NCBI GenBank assembly: GCA_963722815.1
Contig: CAVROM010000003.1
Location: 744,001-808,000 of the forward strand
Direction: 5' to 3'
Length of the DNA: 64,000 nt
Origin: DASQFQ01 sp963722815
Lineage (GTDB): Bacteria; Actinomycetota; Thermoleophilia; Solirubrobacterales; Solirubrobacteraceae
Shown: positions 37,974 to 47,428 of the stretch, one piece after another
How positions within the stretch are numbered: the stretch's first letter is position 1
Layout: each line of letters begins with the position of its first letter
Notes under the pieces: model-generated
Databases searched by the model: none
The model's input: only the letters and a program-made list of their open reading frames with translations
Told to the model about the DNA's origin: nothing
Translations under genes and position numbers: made by a program

Positions 37974-38411
37974 ATGACGATCAAGCGGATGGACCACGTG
38001 GGCGTGGTCGTCGAGGACCTCGAGGCTGCTGTGGCGTTCTTCGTCGCGCTGGGCCTCGAGCTGGAGGGCGAGACGACCGTCGAAGGCGAATGGGCGGATC
38101 AGCTGATCGGGCTGGACGGCGTCCGAGCGGACATCGCCTTCCTGCGGACCTCGGACGGCCACGGCCGCGTTGAGGTGTCGACGTTCCAGCGGCCGGTGGC
38201 CACGAGCGGCCCGCCGCGGGCGCCCGTGAACGTGCCGGGCATCCCTCGCATCACGTTCGTCGTCGACTCCGCCGACGAGGTCTTCGCGCGGCTGCGCCCC
38301 CACGGCGCCGAGCTCGTGGGCGTGGTGGCGCAGTACGAGGACATCTACCGCTACGCCTACGTCCGCGGCCCTGCCGGCGTGATCATCGGGCTGGTCGAGG
38401 AGCTCCGCTGA
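37974..38411 (+). CDS. VOC-family (glyoxalase-like) protein
   Basis: 145 residues from the ATG at 37974, which has AAGGAG nine bases before it. The N-terminal module reads IKRMDHVGVVVEDLEAAVAF with a metal-ligand His. The second reads GIPRITFVVDSADEVFARL and ends YAYVRGPAGVIIGLVEEL with a Glu ligand. The overall pattern is that of methylmalonyl-CoA epimerase/glyoxalase-like dioxygenase-fold proteins. Substrate not assigned. Intact. Confidence 0.85.
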   Translation: MTIKRMDHVGVVVEDLEAAVAFFVALGLELEGETTVEGEWADQLIGLDGVRADIAFLRTSDGHGRVEVSTFQRPVATSGPPRAPVNVPGIPRITFVVDSADEVFARLRPHGAELVGVVAQYEDIYRYAYVRGPAGVIIGLVEELR

Positions 38412-38463
38412 ACGACGCTCCGAGGCCAGGGTTGACTCCCTCAGCCGGGTGCGGGAGGGTCGC

Positions 38464-40159
38464 GTGGTGGTTACGGCGGACGAAGTTGCCCAGCTCGCTC
38501 TGTTCGCCACTCTGACTGGCGCGCAGCGCGAGCGGCTGGCACGCGTGGCGGCCGACATCGAGCTCGCGCCCGGCGAGTACGCCGCGGACCAGGGCAGCGA
38601 GCGCGCGCTGTTCGCGCGTGCTCGAGGGCAGGATCGAGCCGGTCCAGCATGTCGACGGCATCGAGCGGGTCGTCGGCGTCCGTCATCCCGGCGACATCTT
38701 CGGCGAGGTGCCGATCGCGCTCGGCACCGTGTTCCCGGTCGGCTTTCGCGCCGCCGAGCCGTCGCGCGTCATGCGGGTCGAGCCGCGCGACTACCACGCG
38801 GTCGCGGCGACGGCGCCGCACTCGCCCAGGAGGTCGGCCGCCTCGCCGCGCACCGGATGAGCGGCGCTCCGCGGCCTCCAGGGCCTCGCCGCAGAGCCGC
38901 CGCCGCCGCGGGCGATCGTCGTCGGGCAGCGCTGGGACGCCGACGTGCACGGACGCTGCGGCACTTCCTCGACCGCAACCAGGTCACGTTCCGCTGGCTC
39001 ACGCCGGACGAGCCGGACGCGGCCGACCATCTGGGACGGCCCGCTGCCACGGCGCCGAGGACCTGCCGGCCATCCGCGTGATCGGCGGCAAGACGGTCGT
39101 TCGGCCGCGGCTGCGCCGTGTGGCCGAGCTCCTCGGGCTCGGGACCGAGCCCGGAGGCGCCGGAGTACGACACGGTGATCGTCGGCGCCGGGCCCGCCGG
39201 CCTGGCCGCCGCGGTCTACGGCGCCTCGGAGGGCCTTCGCACCATCGTCGTCGAGCGCGAGGCGCCCGGCGGTCAGGCTGGGACCTCGTCGCGGATCGAG
39301 AACTACCTCGGCTTCCCCTCCGGCGTGTCGGGCGACGAGCTGGCGAGCCGCGCGCTGCAGCAGGCGCGCCGCCTCGGCGCGGAGATCCTGGTCACGCGCT
39401 CGATCGAGCGCGATCGACCCCGCGACGCGCCAGGTCCACCTCGACGGCGGCGACGTCATCCGCGCGCGAACGATCATCCTCGCGTGCGGGGTCGCCGTGG
39501 CGGCAGCTCGCGATCGAGGGCTTCGAGCGGCTGGCCGGGAAGGGCATCTCCTACGGCGCGGCGCGCAGCGAAGCGCCGAACACGCACGGCCTGGACATCC
39601 ACATCGTCGGCGCGGGCAACTCGGCCGGCCAGGCGGCGCTGTTCTTCTCGAACCACGCCCGGAGCGTCACGATCGTCTGTCCGCGGAGCGACGCGCTCGA
39701 GAAGAGCATGTCGCACTACCTGATCGACCAGCTCGCGGCGCGAGCCGAACATCCGCGACGCTGCTCGGCGCCGAGATGGTCGCCGCGCACGGCGACGCGG
39801 CGCTGGAGGAGATCGAGTCGAGCGACGGTCGACCGGCGAGGCGACCCGGCACGCCTCCGGCGGCCTGTACATCTTCATCGGCGCCGACGCCGAGACCGGC
39901 TGGCTCCCGCCCGAGGTCGCGCTGGACGCGCGGGGCTACGTGCTCACCGGCGCCGACATGCGCGCGACGGGCGCGCTGGCCGCTCGACCGCGACCCGTAC
40001 CTGCTGGAGACGAGCGTGCCCGGCATCTTCGCCTGCGGCGACGTCCGCTCCGGCCCGGTCAAGCGCGTCGCCGCCGCCGTCGGCGAGGGCAGCATGGCGA
40101 TCGCCTTCGTCCACCAGTACCTCAAGGAGATCCAGGACGCGCACGCGTCGGTCGCGTGA
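38464..40159 (+). CDS. cNMP-binding/thioredoxin-reductase-like fusion flavoprotein (several frameshifts)
   Basis: Full-length product about 560 residues. A GGGAGGG box precedes the GTG at 38464. N-terminal cyclic-nucleotide-binding domain (ALFATLTGAQRERLARVAAD, then VGVRHPGDIFGEVPIALG). A thioredoxin-like middle part (RHFLDRNQVTFRWLTPDEPD). A TrxR-type FAD/NAD domain: YDTVIVGAGPAGLAAAVYGA, GGQAGTSSRIENYLGFPSGV, HIVGAGNSAGQAALFFSNHA, VPGIFACGDVRSGPVKRVAA. The redox CxxC is absent: the segment reads GISYGAARSEA. At least seven one-base frame changes fall between 38615 and 39980. Confidence 0.78.
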
Positions 40160-40186
40160 CCGGGCGGCGAGGAGCGGGTCAGCCAA

Positions 40187-41227
40187 TCAGGCGGCGAGGA
40201 TCTCGCGGTGCAGGTCGAGCAGCCTCGGGATGTCCTCGGCGTTCGCGCGGCCCATCCCGCACTCGGTGCAGATGCCCCACTCGCGACCCGCGAGCGCAGC
40301 GTCGACGTGCTCGATCTGGGTGGCGGTGGTGCCCTCGGCCTGGTCGTCGGGGTGGTAGGGGACGAGCGCGAAGTAGAGCTCGGTGTCCGGGCCGGCGGTC
40401 AGGCCGCTCAGCGGTGCGAAGTAGCTCGCGTCGTCGCGCGCCTGGGGCACGGTGAACGAGGCCCAGTTGAGCGGCCGCGAAGCGCCGGACACGACGGCGT
40501 TCACGACGTCGACCTGCATCTGCAGCGACTCGGGCTGCGTGAAGTGCTGGTGGCCGTAGTCGCCGTAGCAGAGGTGCATGCCGGCAGGGACGTCGGCCGG
40601 CACCTGGTCGAGGGCGCGGATCAGGCCGGGCGCGACGTGCTTGAGCGGCAGCGTCAGGCCGAACGCGCCTTCGAGGACGCCGAACTCGACGGCCACGTCC
40701 CACTGCACCGCGATCCGCTCGTGCGGGAGCCTGCCGACCAGATCGTCGAGGTCGGCGAACAGCGCGCGCTCGTACGAGGCCGCGACGGCCTGCATGTCCT
40801 CCGGCACGACCGTGCCCGCCATCGACGCCAGCGGCGTCGGGTATTGCACCTGCATCCGCACGCCGGCGGGGATCGTGCCCTCCTGCTGGAGGCGGTCGAA
40901 GATCGCGAACGACTCGGCGTAGGCGTCGGCGTAGCCGAGGTTGGGCCAGTCGATCGTGTCCGCCGAGGCGCCCTTGGCGAGCCGGAGCTGGGGCATCTCC
41001 GGCGCGTCCGACTCGGTCTCGTAGGCGTGTCCGGTGGCCACGGTCTCGAGCTCGGGCATGGCGAGGAACTTCTCGATCTGGAAGCTGATCCAGTAGCCGC
41101 GGTCGCCGGTCTCGCCGTCGGTCATCCGGCGCACGCCCGACGGGATGCGAGTGCTGATCTCGCGCATCACGGTCTCGCCGTCGGGCAGGTTGACGGAGCC
41201 GTTGAAGTGGACGCTGGTGGGTGGCAT
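40187..41227 (-). CDS. MetE/UROD-superfamily protein (cobalamin-independent methionine synthase-like)
   Basis: 346 residues from the ATG at 41227. The C-terminal zinc-type motif GICTECGMGRANAEDIPRLL and the substrate-pocket residues MHLCYGDYGHQHF place it in the UROD/MetE-like superfamily. It is half the length of true MetE, lacks its N-terminal barrel and opens VHFNGSVNLPDGETVMREIS. Proteins of this kind may transfer methyl groups from unknown donors or act in secondary pathways. A longer in-frame start exists but is unlike the family. Intact. Confidence 0.75.
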   Translation of the reverse strand: MPPTSVHFNGSVNLPDGETVMREISTRIPSGVRRMTDGETGDRGYWISFQIEKFLAMPELETVATGHAYETESDAPEMPQLRLAKGASADTIDWPNLGYADAYAESFAIFDRLQQEGTIPAGVRMQVQYPTPLASMAGTVVPEDMQAVAASYERALFADLDDLVGRLPHERIAVQWDVAVEFGVLEGAFGLTLPLKHVAPGLIRALDQVPADVPAGMHLCYGDYGHQHFTQPESLQMQVDVVNAVVSGASRPLNWASFTVPQARDDASYFAPLSGLTAGPDTELYFALVPYHPDDQAEGTTATQIEHVDAALAGREWGICTECGMGRANAEDIPRLLDLHREILAA

Positions 41228-41270
41228 CGGCGAGCGAGCATACGCCGCCGGTGCGTAGGCTGGCGGCTCC

Positions 41271-42254
41271 ATGCGCCTCGCCCTCACGACCATCTGCGCC
41301 GCCCTCCTCGTGGCGCCCGCAACCGCGGCCGCCGCGGTGCCGCTGCCGCCCGAAGCGCGCGCGGTCAACACCTCGCACCCTGACCGCTGGGTCGGCCACG
41401 GCACCGCGCGGAGTTGTACCTCGCGCGCGGTCGTGCGGGCGGTCGCCAAGGGCGGGGTCATCCGCTTCCGCTGCGGGCGCAGCAAGGTCAAGATCGTGAT
41501 GAAGGAGACCGCCAAGGTCGTCAACACGAGCCGCCGCGTCGTGCTCGACGGCCGCGGCAAGATCACGCTCAGCGGCGGCGGGAAGCGCCGCATCCTCTAC
41601 CAGGACACCTGCGACAAGCGGCAGATCTGGACCACGTCGCACTGCGACGACCAGGCGACGCCGCGGCTGGTCGTGCAGAACCTCACCTTCGCGAACGGCG
41701 ACTCCACCGGCGAGACGTACGAGGGCGGCGGTGGCGGTGCGATCTTCGTGCGCGGCGGGCGGCTCAAGATCGTGCGCTCGCGGTTCACCGGCAACCGCTG
41801 CGACCCGACGGGCCCGGACCTCGGCGGCGCCGCCGTGCGGGCGCTCTCGCAGTACCACGGCCAGCCGGTCTACGTGACCCGCAGCACGTTCACCCGCGGT
41901 GTCTGCAGCAACGGCGCCGCGCTCAGCAGCATCGGCGTGTCGTGGTCGATCTTCAACAGCACCTTCACGCGCAACTCCGCGATCGGCCGCGGGGCCAACC
42001 CCCAGCGCGGGGGAACGCCCGGCGGCGGCTCGGGCGGCGCGATCTACACGGACGGCAACGACTTCCGCGTGCTGATCGCCGGCACGCGCATGACCCGCAA
42101 CCACGCGCGCGAGGGCGGCGGCGCCGTCTTCTTCGTCAGCAACAACCGCACCGGCACGCTCGAGATCCGCTCCTCGACGCTTAAGAACAATCCGAGCGAC
42201 GGCTTCGAGAACTCGCCCGGCATCTACTTCCTCGGAAGGAAGCTCGTGAGGTGA
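41271..42254 (+). CDS. Exported right-handed beta-helix protein
   Basis: 327 residues. A signal peptide (LALTTICAALLVAPATAAAA) is followed by a repetitive beta-helix: RVVLDGRGKITLSGG, LVVQNLTFANGD, GAIFVRGGRLKIVRSRFTGN, VYVTRSTFTRGVCSNG, FNSTFTRNSAIGRG, GGAIYTDGNDFRVLIAGTRM and GTLEIRSSTLKNN. This is the pectate-lyase-like/polymorphic-repeat fold used by exported adhesins and polysaccharide lyases. No catalytic residues can be named. Its stop overlaps the next GTG by four bases. It lies beside the rhamnose cluster, so a role in releasing rhamnose from plant polysaccharide is possible but unproven. Confidence 0.75.
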   Translation: MRLALTTICAALLVAPATAAAAVPLPPEARAVNTSHPDRWVGHGTARSCTSRAVVRAVAKGGVIRFRCGRSKVKIVMKETAKVVNTSRRVVLDGRGKITLSGGGKRRILYQDTCDKRQIWTTSHCDDQATPRLVVQNLTFANGDSTGETYEGGGGGAIFVRGGRLKIVRSRFTGNRCDPTGPDLGGAAVRALSQYHGQPVYVTRSTFTRGVCSNGAALSSIGVSWSIFNSTFTRNSAIGRGANPQRGGTPGGGSGGAIYTDGNDFRVLIAGTRMTRNHAREGGGAVFFVSNNRTGTLEIRSSTLKNNPSDGFENSPGIYFLGRKLVR

Positions 42255-42552
42255 GCATCGACTGGGGAGTGGGCCGCTACGAGGGCACGGCCGCCCAGCG
42301 GGCGCCCGTGGCGAGCGTCGTCGTCGAAGCGGCGGCGCCGCAGCCCGGCGAGCGAGTGCTCGACCTCGGCACTGGCACGGGCAATGCGGCGATGCTCGAG
42401 GCGCAGGGGAAGGGCGACGTCCAGGCCGGCATCGTCGACCGCGCGCGCGAGATCCTCACCGAGGCAACGAGAGCAGCGACGGGTTCGCCGTCACCAGCTC
42501 GTACGTCGTGGCTACCGCGCGTAGGCCGCCGGCACGCCCCCGTCCACGTTGA
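42251..42552 (+). pseudogene. Methyltransferase with most of its middle deleted
   Basis: From a GTG at 42251 (overlapping the previous stop) it reads IDWGVGRYEGTAAQ, then QPGERVLDLGTGTGNAA, which is a methyltransferase N-terminus up to SAM motif I. It jumps directly to AGIVDRAREILTE and, after a one-base change near 42462, GNESSDGFAVTSSYVVATAR, which looks like the C-terminal end of the same kind of protein. About 100-150 residues are missing. The corrected stop is TGA at 42550-42552, inside the end of the convergent rhaD. Confidence 0.6.
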
Positions 42553-44584
42553 GGAGGTTCCCCGTGCTCTTGCCCGAGCGGGCGGGGGAGGCGAAGTGCA
42601 GCACGGCGTGGGCGATGTCCTCCGGGAAGATGTTGACCCGCAGCGTGGTCCGCTGGCGGTAGTGCTCCTCGAGCTCGTCGGGCTCGATCCCGTAGGAGGC
42701 GGCGCGCTCCTCGCGCCATGAGGAGTCCCAGATCCGCGAGCCCTGCAGCACCGCGTCGGGGTTGACGGTGTTGACGCGGATGCCGGCGCCGCCGCCCTCC
42801 TCGGCGAGGCAGCGCGCGAGGTGCAGCTCGGCGGCCTTGGCCGACGAGTACGCCGCGGCGTTCTTGCCCGCCACCACGGCGTTCTTGGACGCGATGAACA
42901 CGATCGAGCCGCCGATGTCCTGTTGCCGCAGGACCCGGAACGCCTCGCGCGCGACGAGGAAGTAGCCGGTGACGAGGATGTCGTGGTTGCGGTGCCACTC
43001 GTCGAGCGTCGTGTCCTCGAGCGCCGCGCTGGAGGCGACGCCGGCGTTGGACACGAGGATGTCGACGCCGCCGTAGCGCGCGACCGCCTCGGCGAACGCC
43101 CCGGCCACCGCCTCCTCGCTCGTGACGTCGCCGCTGACCGCCAGGCCGTCGTCGCCGTACGCCGCGACGGCGTCCGACGCGCCCTCCTGGTCGAGGTCGA
43201 ACGCGACCACGCACGCGCCCGCCTCGGCGAGCGCGTCCCCGATCGCGCGGCCGATGCCGCCCGCGCCGCCGGTCACCAGCGCGACGCGGCCCTGCAGCTC
43301 GCCGGGCGGCGGCGCCTGCGCGAGCTTGTAGAGCTCGAGCGGCCAGTACTCGATCGCGAAGCTCTCGGCGGCGTCGAGCGAGACGAACTCGTCGAGCGCG
43401 TGGGCGCCGGCCATCACCTCGATCGCGCGATGGTAGAGGTCGCGCGAGAGCTTGGAGGCCTTGGTCGTGGGCGCCGCCGCGACCAGCCCGAGGTGCTGGA
43501 TCAGCACGACCCGCGGGTCGGGGTCGGCCGGCTCGGTCGACTCGTCGCGGTGTGCCTCGACGTACCTCCGGTACTCCTCACGGAACGCCTCGGCGCCCGT
43601 GGCGATCCGCTCGCGCAGCGCGTCGGCGTCGTCCGCCTCCGGGTCGTACGGGATCCACAGCGGCAGCCGCTTGGTGTGCACGAGGTGGTCGGGGCAGGGC
43701 GCGCCGACGGTGACGAGCTGCTCGGCGTCGGCGGAGGAGACGAACTCGAGCGCCCGCTCCGAGGTGTCGACCGTCAGCAGCTTGTGCTTCTCGCTCGAGA
43801 CCGCGCCGCGGATGGCCGGCAGCAGCTCCTGCAGGAGCTCCGGCCGGGCGCCGTCGGCGTCGGGGTGCCGGCCGCCGAAGCGCGCCACGTCCCCGGTGCG
43901 CTCGTTCACGAACGCGACCGCCTGGTTGATGACCTCGATCGTCCGCCGGTAGGCCTCCTCGGCGCTGTCGCCCCACACCACCAGTCCGTGCTTGGCGAGC
44001 ACAACGAGCTTCAGGTCCGGGTTGGCGCGCGCCGCCTCGCCGACCTGCTTCGACAACGTGAAGCCGGGCCGGATATAGGGGATCCAGGCGGCGGCGTCGC
44101 CGAAGCACTCCGCGACGAGCCGCTCGCCGTCGGCGCTGCCGGCGAGGACGTTGATCCCGTCGGGGTGCGTGTGGTGGACGTGCGGCGCCGGGACGAACGC
44201 GTGCAGCAGCGTCTCGATCGAGCAGCGCGGCGCCGCGGGGTCGAGCTGGCAGCGCGACAGGTAGGCGACCATGTCCTCGTCGCTCATCTCGTCGCGCTCG
44301 ATCAGCGGCAGGACCTCGTCGAGCTTGAGCGCGGTGAAGTGCTCCGGCCCCATCGTGGCGAGGTCGGAGCCCGAGCCCTTGACCCACATGACCGGGATCT
44401 CGCGGCCGGTGTGGTCCTCCGCCGTGCCCTTGGCCGACGTGTTGCCGCCGCCGAAGTTCGACACCGCGCGGTTCGCGCCCAGCAGGTGCGAGGCCTGCAC
44501 CAGCTGGTCGAGCACCGCGTCGGGCGGGCTGCCGTCGGGCCAGAGGTCCTCGACGCGATCGATCAGGGGGGTGACGGTACTCAT
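42512..44584 (-). CDS. rhaD: Bifunctional rhamnulose-1-phosphate aldolase/lactaldehyde dehydrogenase (RhaD-SDR fusion)
   Basis: 690 residues. The N-terminal class II aldolase part has FGGGNTSAKG, MWVKGSGSDLATMG, the zinc ligands in HAFVPAPHVHHTHPDGINVL, and the third His in VVLAKHGLVVWG. From about residue 430 an SDR domain follows: RVALVTGGAGGIGRAIGDAL, VSNAGVASSA, and the catalytic YSSAKAAELH after FIASKNAV. It would cleave rhamnulose-1-phosphate to DHAP and lactaldehyde and oxidise the lactaldehyde. The ATG overlaps the rhaI stop by four bases. Last gene of the operon. Intact. Confidence 0.93.
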   Translation of the reverse strand: MSTVTPLIDRVEDLWPDGSPPDAVLDQLVQASHLLGANRAVSNFGGGNTSAKGTAEDHTGREIPVMWVKGSGSDLATMGPEHFTALKLDEVLPLIERDEMSDEDMVAYLSRCQLDPAAPRCSIETLLHAFVPAPHVHHTHPDGINVLAGSADGERLVAECFGDAAAWIPYIRPGFTLSKQVGEAARANPDLKLVVLAKHGLVVWGDSAEEAYRRTIEVINQAVAFVNERTGDVARFGGRHPDADGARPELLQELLPAIRGAVSSEKHKLLTVDTSERALEFVSSADAEQLVTVGAPCPDHLVHTKRLPLWIPYDPEADDADALRERIATGAEAFREEYRRYVEAHRDESTEPADPDPRVVLIQHLGLVAAAPTTKASKLSRDLYHRAIEVMAGAHALDEFVSLDAAESFAIEYWPLELYKLAQAPPPGELQGRVALVTGGAGGIGRAIGDALAEAGACVVAFDLDQEGASDAVAAYGDDGLAVSGDVTSEEAVAGAFAEAVARYGGVDILVSNAGVASSAALEDTTLDEWHRNHDILVTGYFLVAREAFRVLRQQDIGGSIVFIASKNAVVAGKNAAAYSSAKAAELHLARCLAEEGGGAGIRVNTVNPDAVLQGSRIWDSSWREERAASYGIEPDELEEHYRQRTTLRVNIFPEDIAHAVLHFASPARSGKSTGNLLNVDGGVPAAYAR

Positions 44585-45693
44585 GAGCGCTCCTCTGCCA
44601 TTCGCGCCTTGTAACCAGACTCGCGGTGCGCCGCGATGGGGTCCTCCTCCGCGCCGAGCGCGGTCCGCGCGCGGGCGCAGACCTCCCGGACGTCGGTGCG
44701 GTACGCGTCGAGCAACACCTCGTGGCCGCCGAGCACGTCGCCCGCCTCCTGGGCGGCGCGCAGCGCGTCGCGGTCGACGAGCAGCGCCTTCGCGTAGGCC
44801 TCCTGCAGGTTGACGATCGACAGCACCATCGCCTCGACCTTCGCCTCGACGTTGTGGGACTGGTCGATGGTCAGCCGCGGCAGCCCGCCCTCGGCGAGCT
44901 CGAAGAAGATGAGGAACAGCTCGAACGGGTTGACCGAGCCGACGATCAGGTCGTCGTCGGCGTACTTGCGGTTGTTGAAGTGGAAGCCGCCGAGGCGGCC
45001 CTCGGCGTCGAGCAGCGCCACGATCTGCTCGATGTTCACGCCCTGGGCGTGGTGGCCGAGGTCGACCAGCACGCGCGCGCGGTCGCCGAGCTTCTGGCAG
45101 GTCAGCAGCGCGGAGCCCCAGTCGGCGAGGTCGGTGGCGTAGAACGCGGGCTCGAAGAGCTTGTACTCGACGAGCAGCTCCTGGTCGTCCGGGAGCTGCG
45201 CGTAGACCTGCGAGAGCGACTCGTGCAGCCGGGCGCGGCGCGCGCGGAGGTCGTCCTGGCCGGGGTAGTTGGTGCCGTCGGCGAGCCACAGCGACTGCGC
45301 GGTCGAGCCGAGGTCGGCCGCGATCCCGAGGCAGTCGACGAGATGCGCGACCGCCTTCTCGCGCACGCGCGCGTCCGGGTGGGTGACCGAGCCGAGCTTG
45401 TAGTCGTCGTCCTGGAACAGGTTCGGGTTGACCGCGCCGACCTTCAACCCGCGCGCCTCGATGTGCTCGCGCAGCGCCCCGTAGTCGTCGACCTCGTCCC
45501 ACGGGAAGTGCAGCGCCACCGCGCCTGCGGTGCCGGTCAGGCGCTGGACCTCTGCGGCGTCGTCGATCCGCTCGAAGACGTCGCGCGGGCGGCTGGGCTG
45601 GGGGAACGTCCCGAAGCGCGTGCCGGAGTCGCCGTAGCCCCAGGACGGGGTCTCGATCACGAGCTCGCGCAGGCGGGCTTCGACGTCGGTCAC
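44581..45693 (-). CDS. rhaI: L-rhamnose isomerase (RhaI, xylose-isomerase-fold type)
   Basis: 370 residues, TIM-barrel isomerase of the class found in Pseudomonas stutzeri and actinobacteria rather than E. coli RhaA. Metal and substrate residues fall in VGAVNPNLFQDDDYKLGSVT, LLVEYKLFEPAFYATD, VLVDLGHHAQGVNIEQIVAL, GGFHFNNRKYADDDLIVGS and LTIDQSHNVEAKVEAM. It interconverts L-rhamnose and L-rhamnulose. The start overlaps the rhaB stop by four bases and the stop overlaps the rhaD start. Intact. Confidence 0.93.
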   Translation of the reverse strand: MTDVEARLRELVIETPSWGYGDSGTRFGTFPQPSRPRDVFERIDDAAEVQRLTGTAGAVALHFPWDEVDDYGALREHIEARGLKVGAVNPNLFQDDDYKLGSVTHPDARVREKAVAHLVDCLGIAADLGSTAQSLWLADGTNYPGQDDLRARRARLHESLSQVYAQLPDDQELLVEYKLFEPAFYATDLADWGSALLTCQKLGDRARVLVDLGHHAQGVNIEQIVALLDAEGRLGGFHFNNRKYADDDLIVGSVNPFELFLIFFELAEGGLPRLTIDQSHNVEAKVEAMVLSIVNLQEAYAKALLVDRDALRAAQEAGDVLGGHEVLLDAYRTDVREVCARARTALGAEEDPIAAHRESGYKARMAEERS

Positions 45694-47127
45694 GATGCTC
45701 TCTCCTCGACTCGGAGGCCGGTGACGGCCAGGAAGCGTTCGTAGGTCTCGCCGTCGCCCGACGGCTCATGCAGCTTGGGCTCGGCCGACGCGGCGGCGGC
45801 GTCGCGCAGCTCGGCGAGCGAGGCGAGCTCGCCGGCGCCGCGCGCCTGTACGAGCACGTTGCCGAGCGCGGTCGCCTCGACCGGGCCGGCGAGCACCTCG
45901 CGGCCGCACAGGTCGGCGGTCAGCCGGCACAGCAGGTCGTTGCGCGCGCCGCCGCCGATCACGTGGATCCGGCGCACCTCGCGGCCGCTGACCGCCTCGA
46001 GCCGCTCCAGCGTCCAGCGGTACTTGCAGGCGAGCGAGACGAGGATGCTGCGCACGGTCGCGCCGACGCCGTCCGGAGCGGGCTGGCCGGTGCGCTCGCA
46101 GGCGGCGGCGATGCGGCCGGGCATGTCGCCGGGGCGCAGGAACTCGTCGGTGTCGGGGTCGAACAGCGGAACGTCCGGTTCCGCTGCCTTCGCGAGCTGG
46201 TGCAGCTCGTCGTAGGAGGTGTCGTCCCAGCAGCGGCGCGACTCCTCGAGCAGCCACAGCCCCATCACGTTCTTGAGCAGCCGCGTGGTGCCGTCGATCC
46301 CGCGCTCGTTGGTGAGGGTGGCCTCGCGCGCGGCGTCGCTGAGCACCGGCTCCGGCAGCTCGAGGCCGAGCAGCGACCACGTGCCGCTGGAGAGCACCGC
46401 CGCGTGCTCGTCGACCGGCACGGCGGCGAACGCGGACGCGGTGTCGTGGCTGGCGACCGCGTAGACGGGCGTGGCCGCCGAGGTCGTGGTGGCCGAGCAG
46501 CGGGCCGAGCTCGGTGCCCGGCTCCGCGAGCGGTCCGAACAGTCGCTGCGGCAGCCCCAGCTCGCCGATCAGCTCGCTCGCCCACTCGCCGCTGCGGGCG
46601 TCGAGCAGCCCGGTGGTGGAGGCGTTCGTGCGCTCGTTGGCGAGCTCGCCGCACAGCCACAGCGCGAGCAGGTCGGGTACAGCGCGATCCGCTGCGCGGC
46701 CTCGAGCGCGGCCGAGCCCTCGTCGGCGAGCAGCTGGAAGACGGTGTTGATCGGCATCGTCTGGATGCCGGTGGCGGCGTACAGCCGCTCGGCCGGGACG
46801 CGCTCGAACGCGCGCTCGATCATCCCGTCGGTGCGGTCGTCGCGGTAGTGGAAGGGGAGGCCGAGGACGCGGCCGCTCGCCGTCGAGCAGCGCGTAGTCG
46901 ACGCCCCACGTGTCGACGCCGACGCCCGCGAGCTCGCCGGCGCGGCGCAGCCCGGCGAGCGTCTCGGTGAACAGGTGCAGCAGGTTCCAGCGCAGGCCGT
47001 CGGGCAGCCGCACCGGCCGGTTGTCGAAGCGGTGCACCTCCTCGAGCTCGACCCGCCCGCCGTCCAGCGCGCCGCGCACCACGCGCCCGCTGGTCGCGCC
47101 GAGGTCGACGGCGGCGTAGTCAGTCAA
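45690..47127 (-). CDS. rhaB: Rhamnulokinase (several frameshifts)
   Basis: FGGY-family sugar kinase, about 475 residues. It starts at a TTG at 47127 that overlaps the rhaM stop: TDYAAVDLGATSGRVVRGAL (phosphate 1 loop), VGVDTWGVDYALLDG. After frame changes near 46870, 46680 and 46480 come ATGIQTMPINTVFQLLADEG, LLALWLCGELANERTNASTT, VASHDTASAFAAVPVD and, cleanly to the end, LSSGTWSLLGLELPEPVLSD, IHVIGGGARNDLLCRLTADL and GPVEATALGNVLVQARGAGE. Several of these (TNASTTG, SGTWSLLG, GGGARNDLLC) are specific to rhamnulokinases. Confidence 0.85.
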
Positions 47128-47428
47128 GGTGGAAGACCTCCTCGAGGCGCACGAGCCCCTCGTCGGCGCGCTCGCCGAAGAACGCCGCCATCTCGGACTG
47201 CCAGCGGTCGTTGACGTCGGTCGCCGCCATCGCGCGCTGGGCCGCCTCGAAGTCCTCGGTCTCGACGTAGCCGACCAGCAGCCCGTCCTCGCGCAGGAAC
47301 AGCGAGTAGTTGCCCCAGCCCGCCTCGCGCAGCGCGTCCCGCATCTCGGGCCACACGGTGCGGTGGCGCTCCTTGTACTCGTCGAGCCGCTCCGGGTCGA
47401 CCCGCAGCAGGAAGCACACGCGCTCCAC
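47120..47428 (-). CDS. rhaM: L-rhamnose mutarotase
   Basis: 102 residues. It speeds up anomer exchange of L-rhamnose. RhaM features: VCFLLRVDPERLDEYKERHR (with catalytic His), VWPEMRDALREAGWGNYSLF, GLLVGYVETEDF and the end FFGERADEGLVRLEEVFHLD. It starts at a GTG immediately after the stop of the upstream isomerase-family gene; its own stop lies inside the rhaB start region. Intact. Confidence 0.95.
   Translation of the reverse strand: MERVCFLLRVDPERLDEYKERHRTVWPEMRDALREAGWGNYSLFLREDGLLVGYVETEDFEAAQRAMAATDVNDRWQSEMAAFFGERADEGLVRLEEVFHLD

Noticed and set aside
42821..44614. Long plus-strand frame antisense to rhaD and similar ones across the rha operon and at 50375-52684.
   Set aside because: They mirror well-supported genes, show no family features and have the typical composition of antisense high-GC frames.
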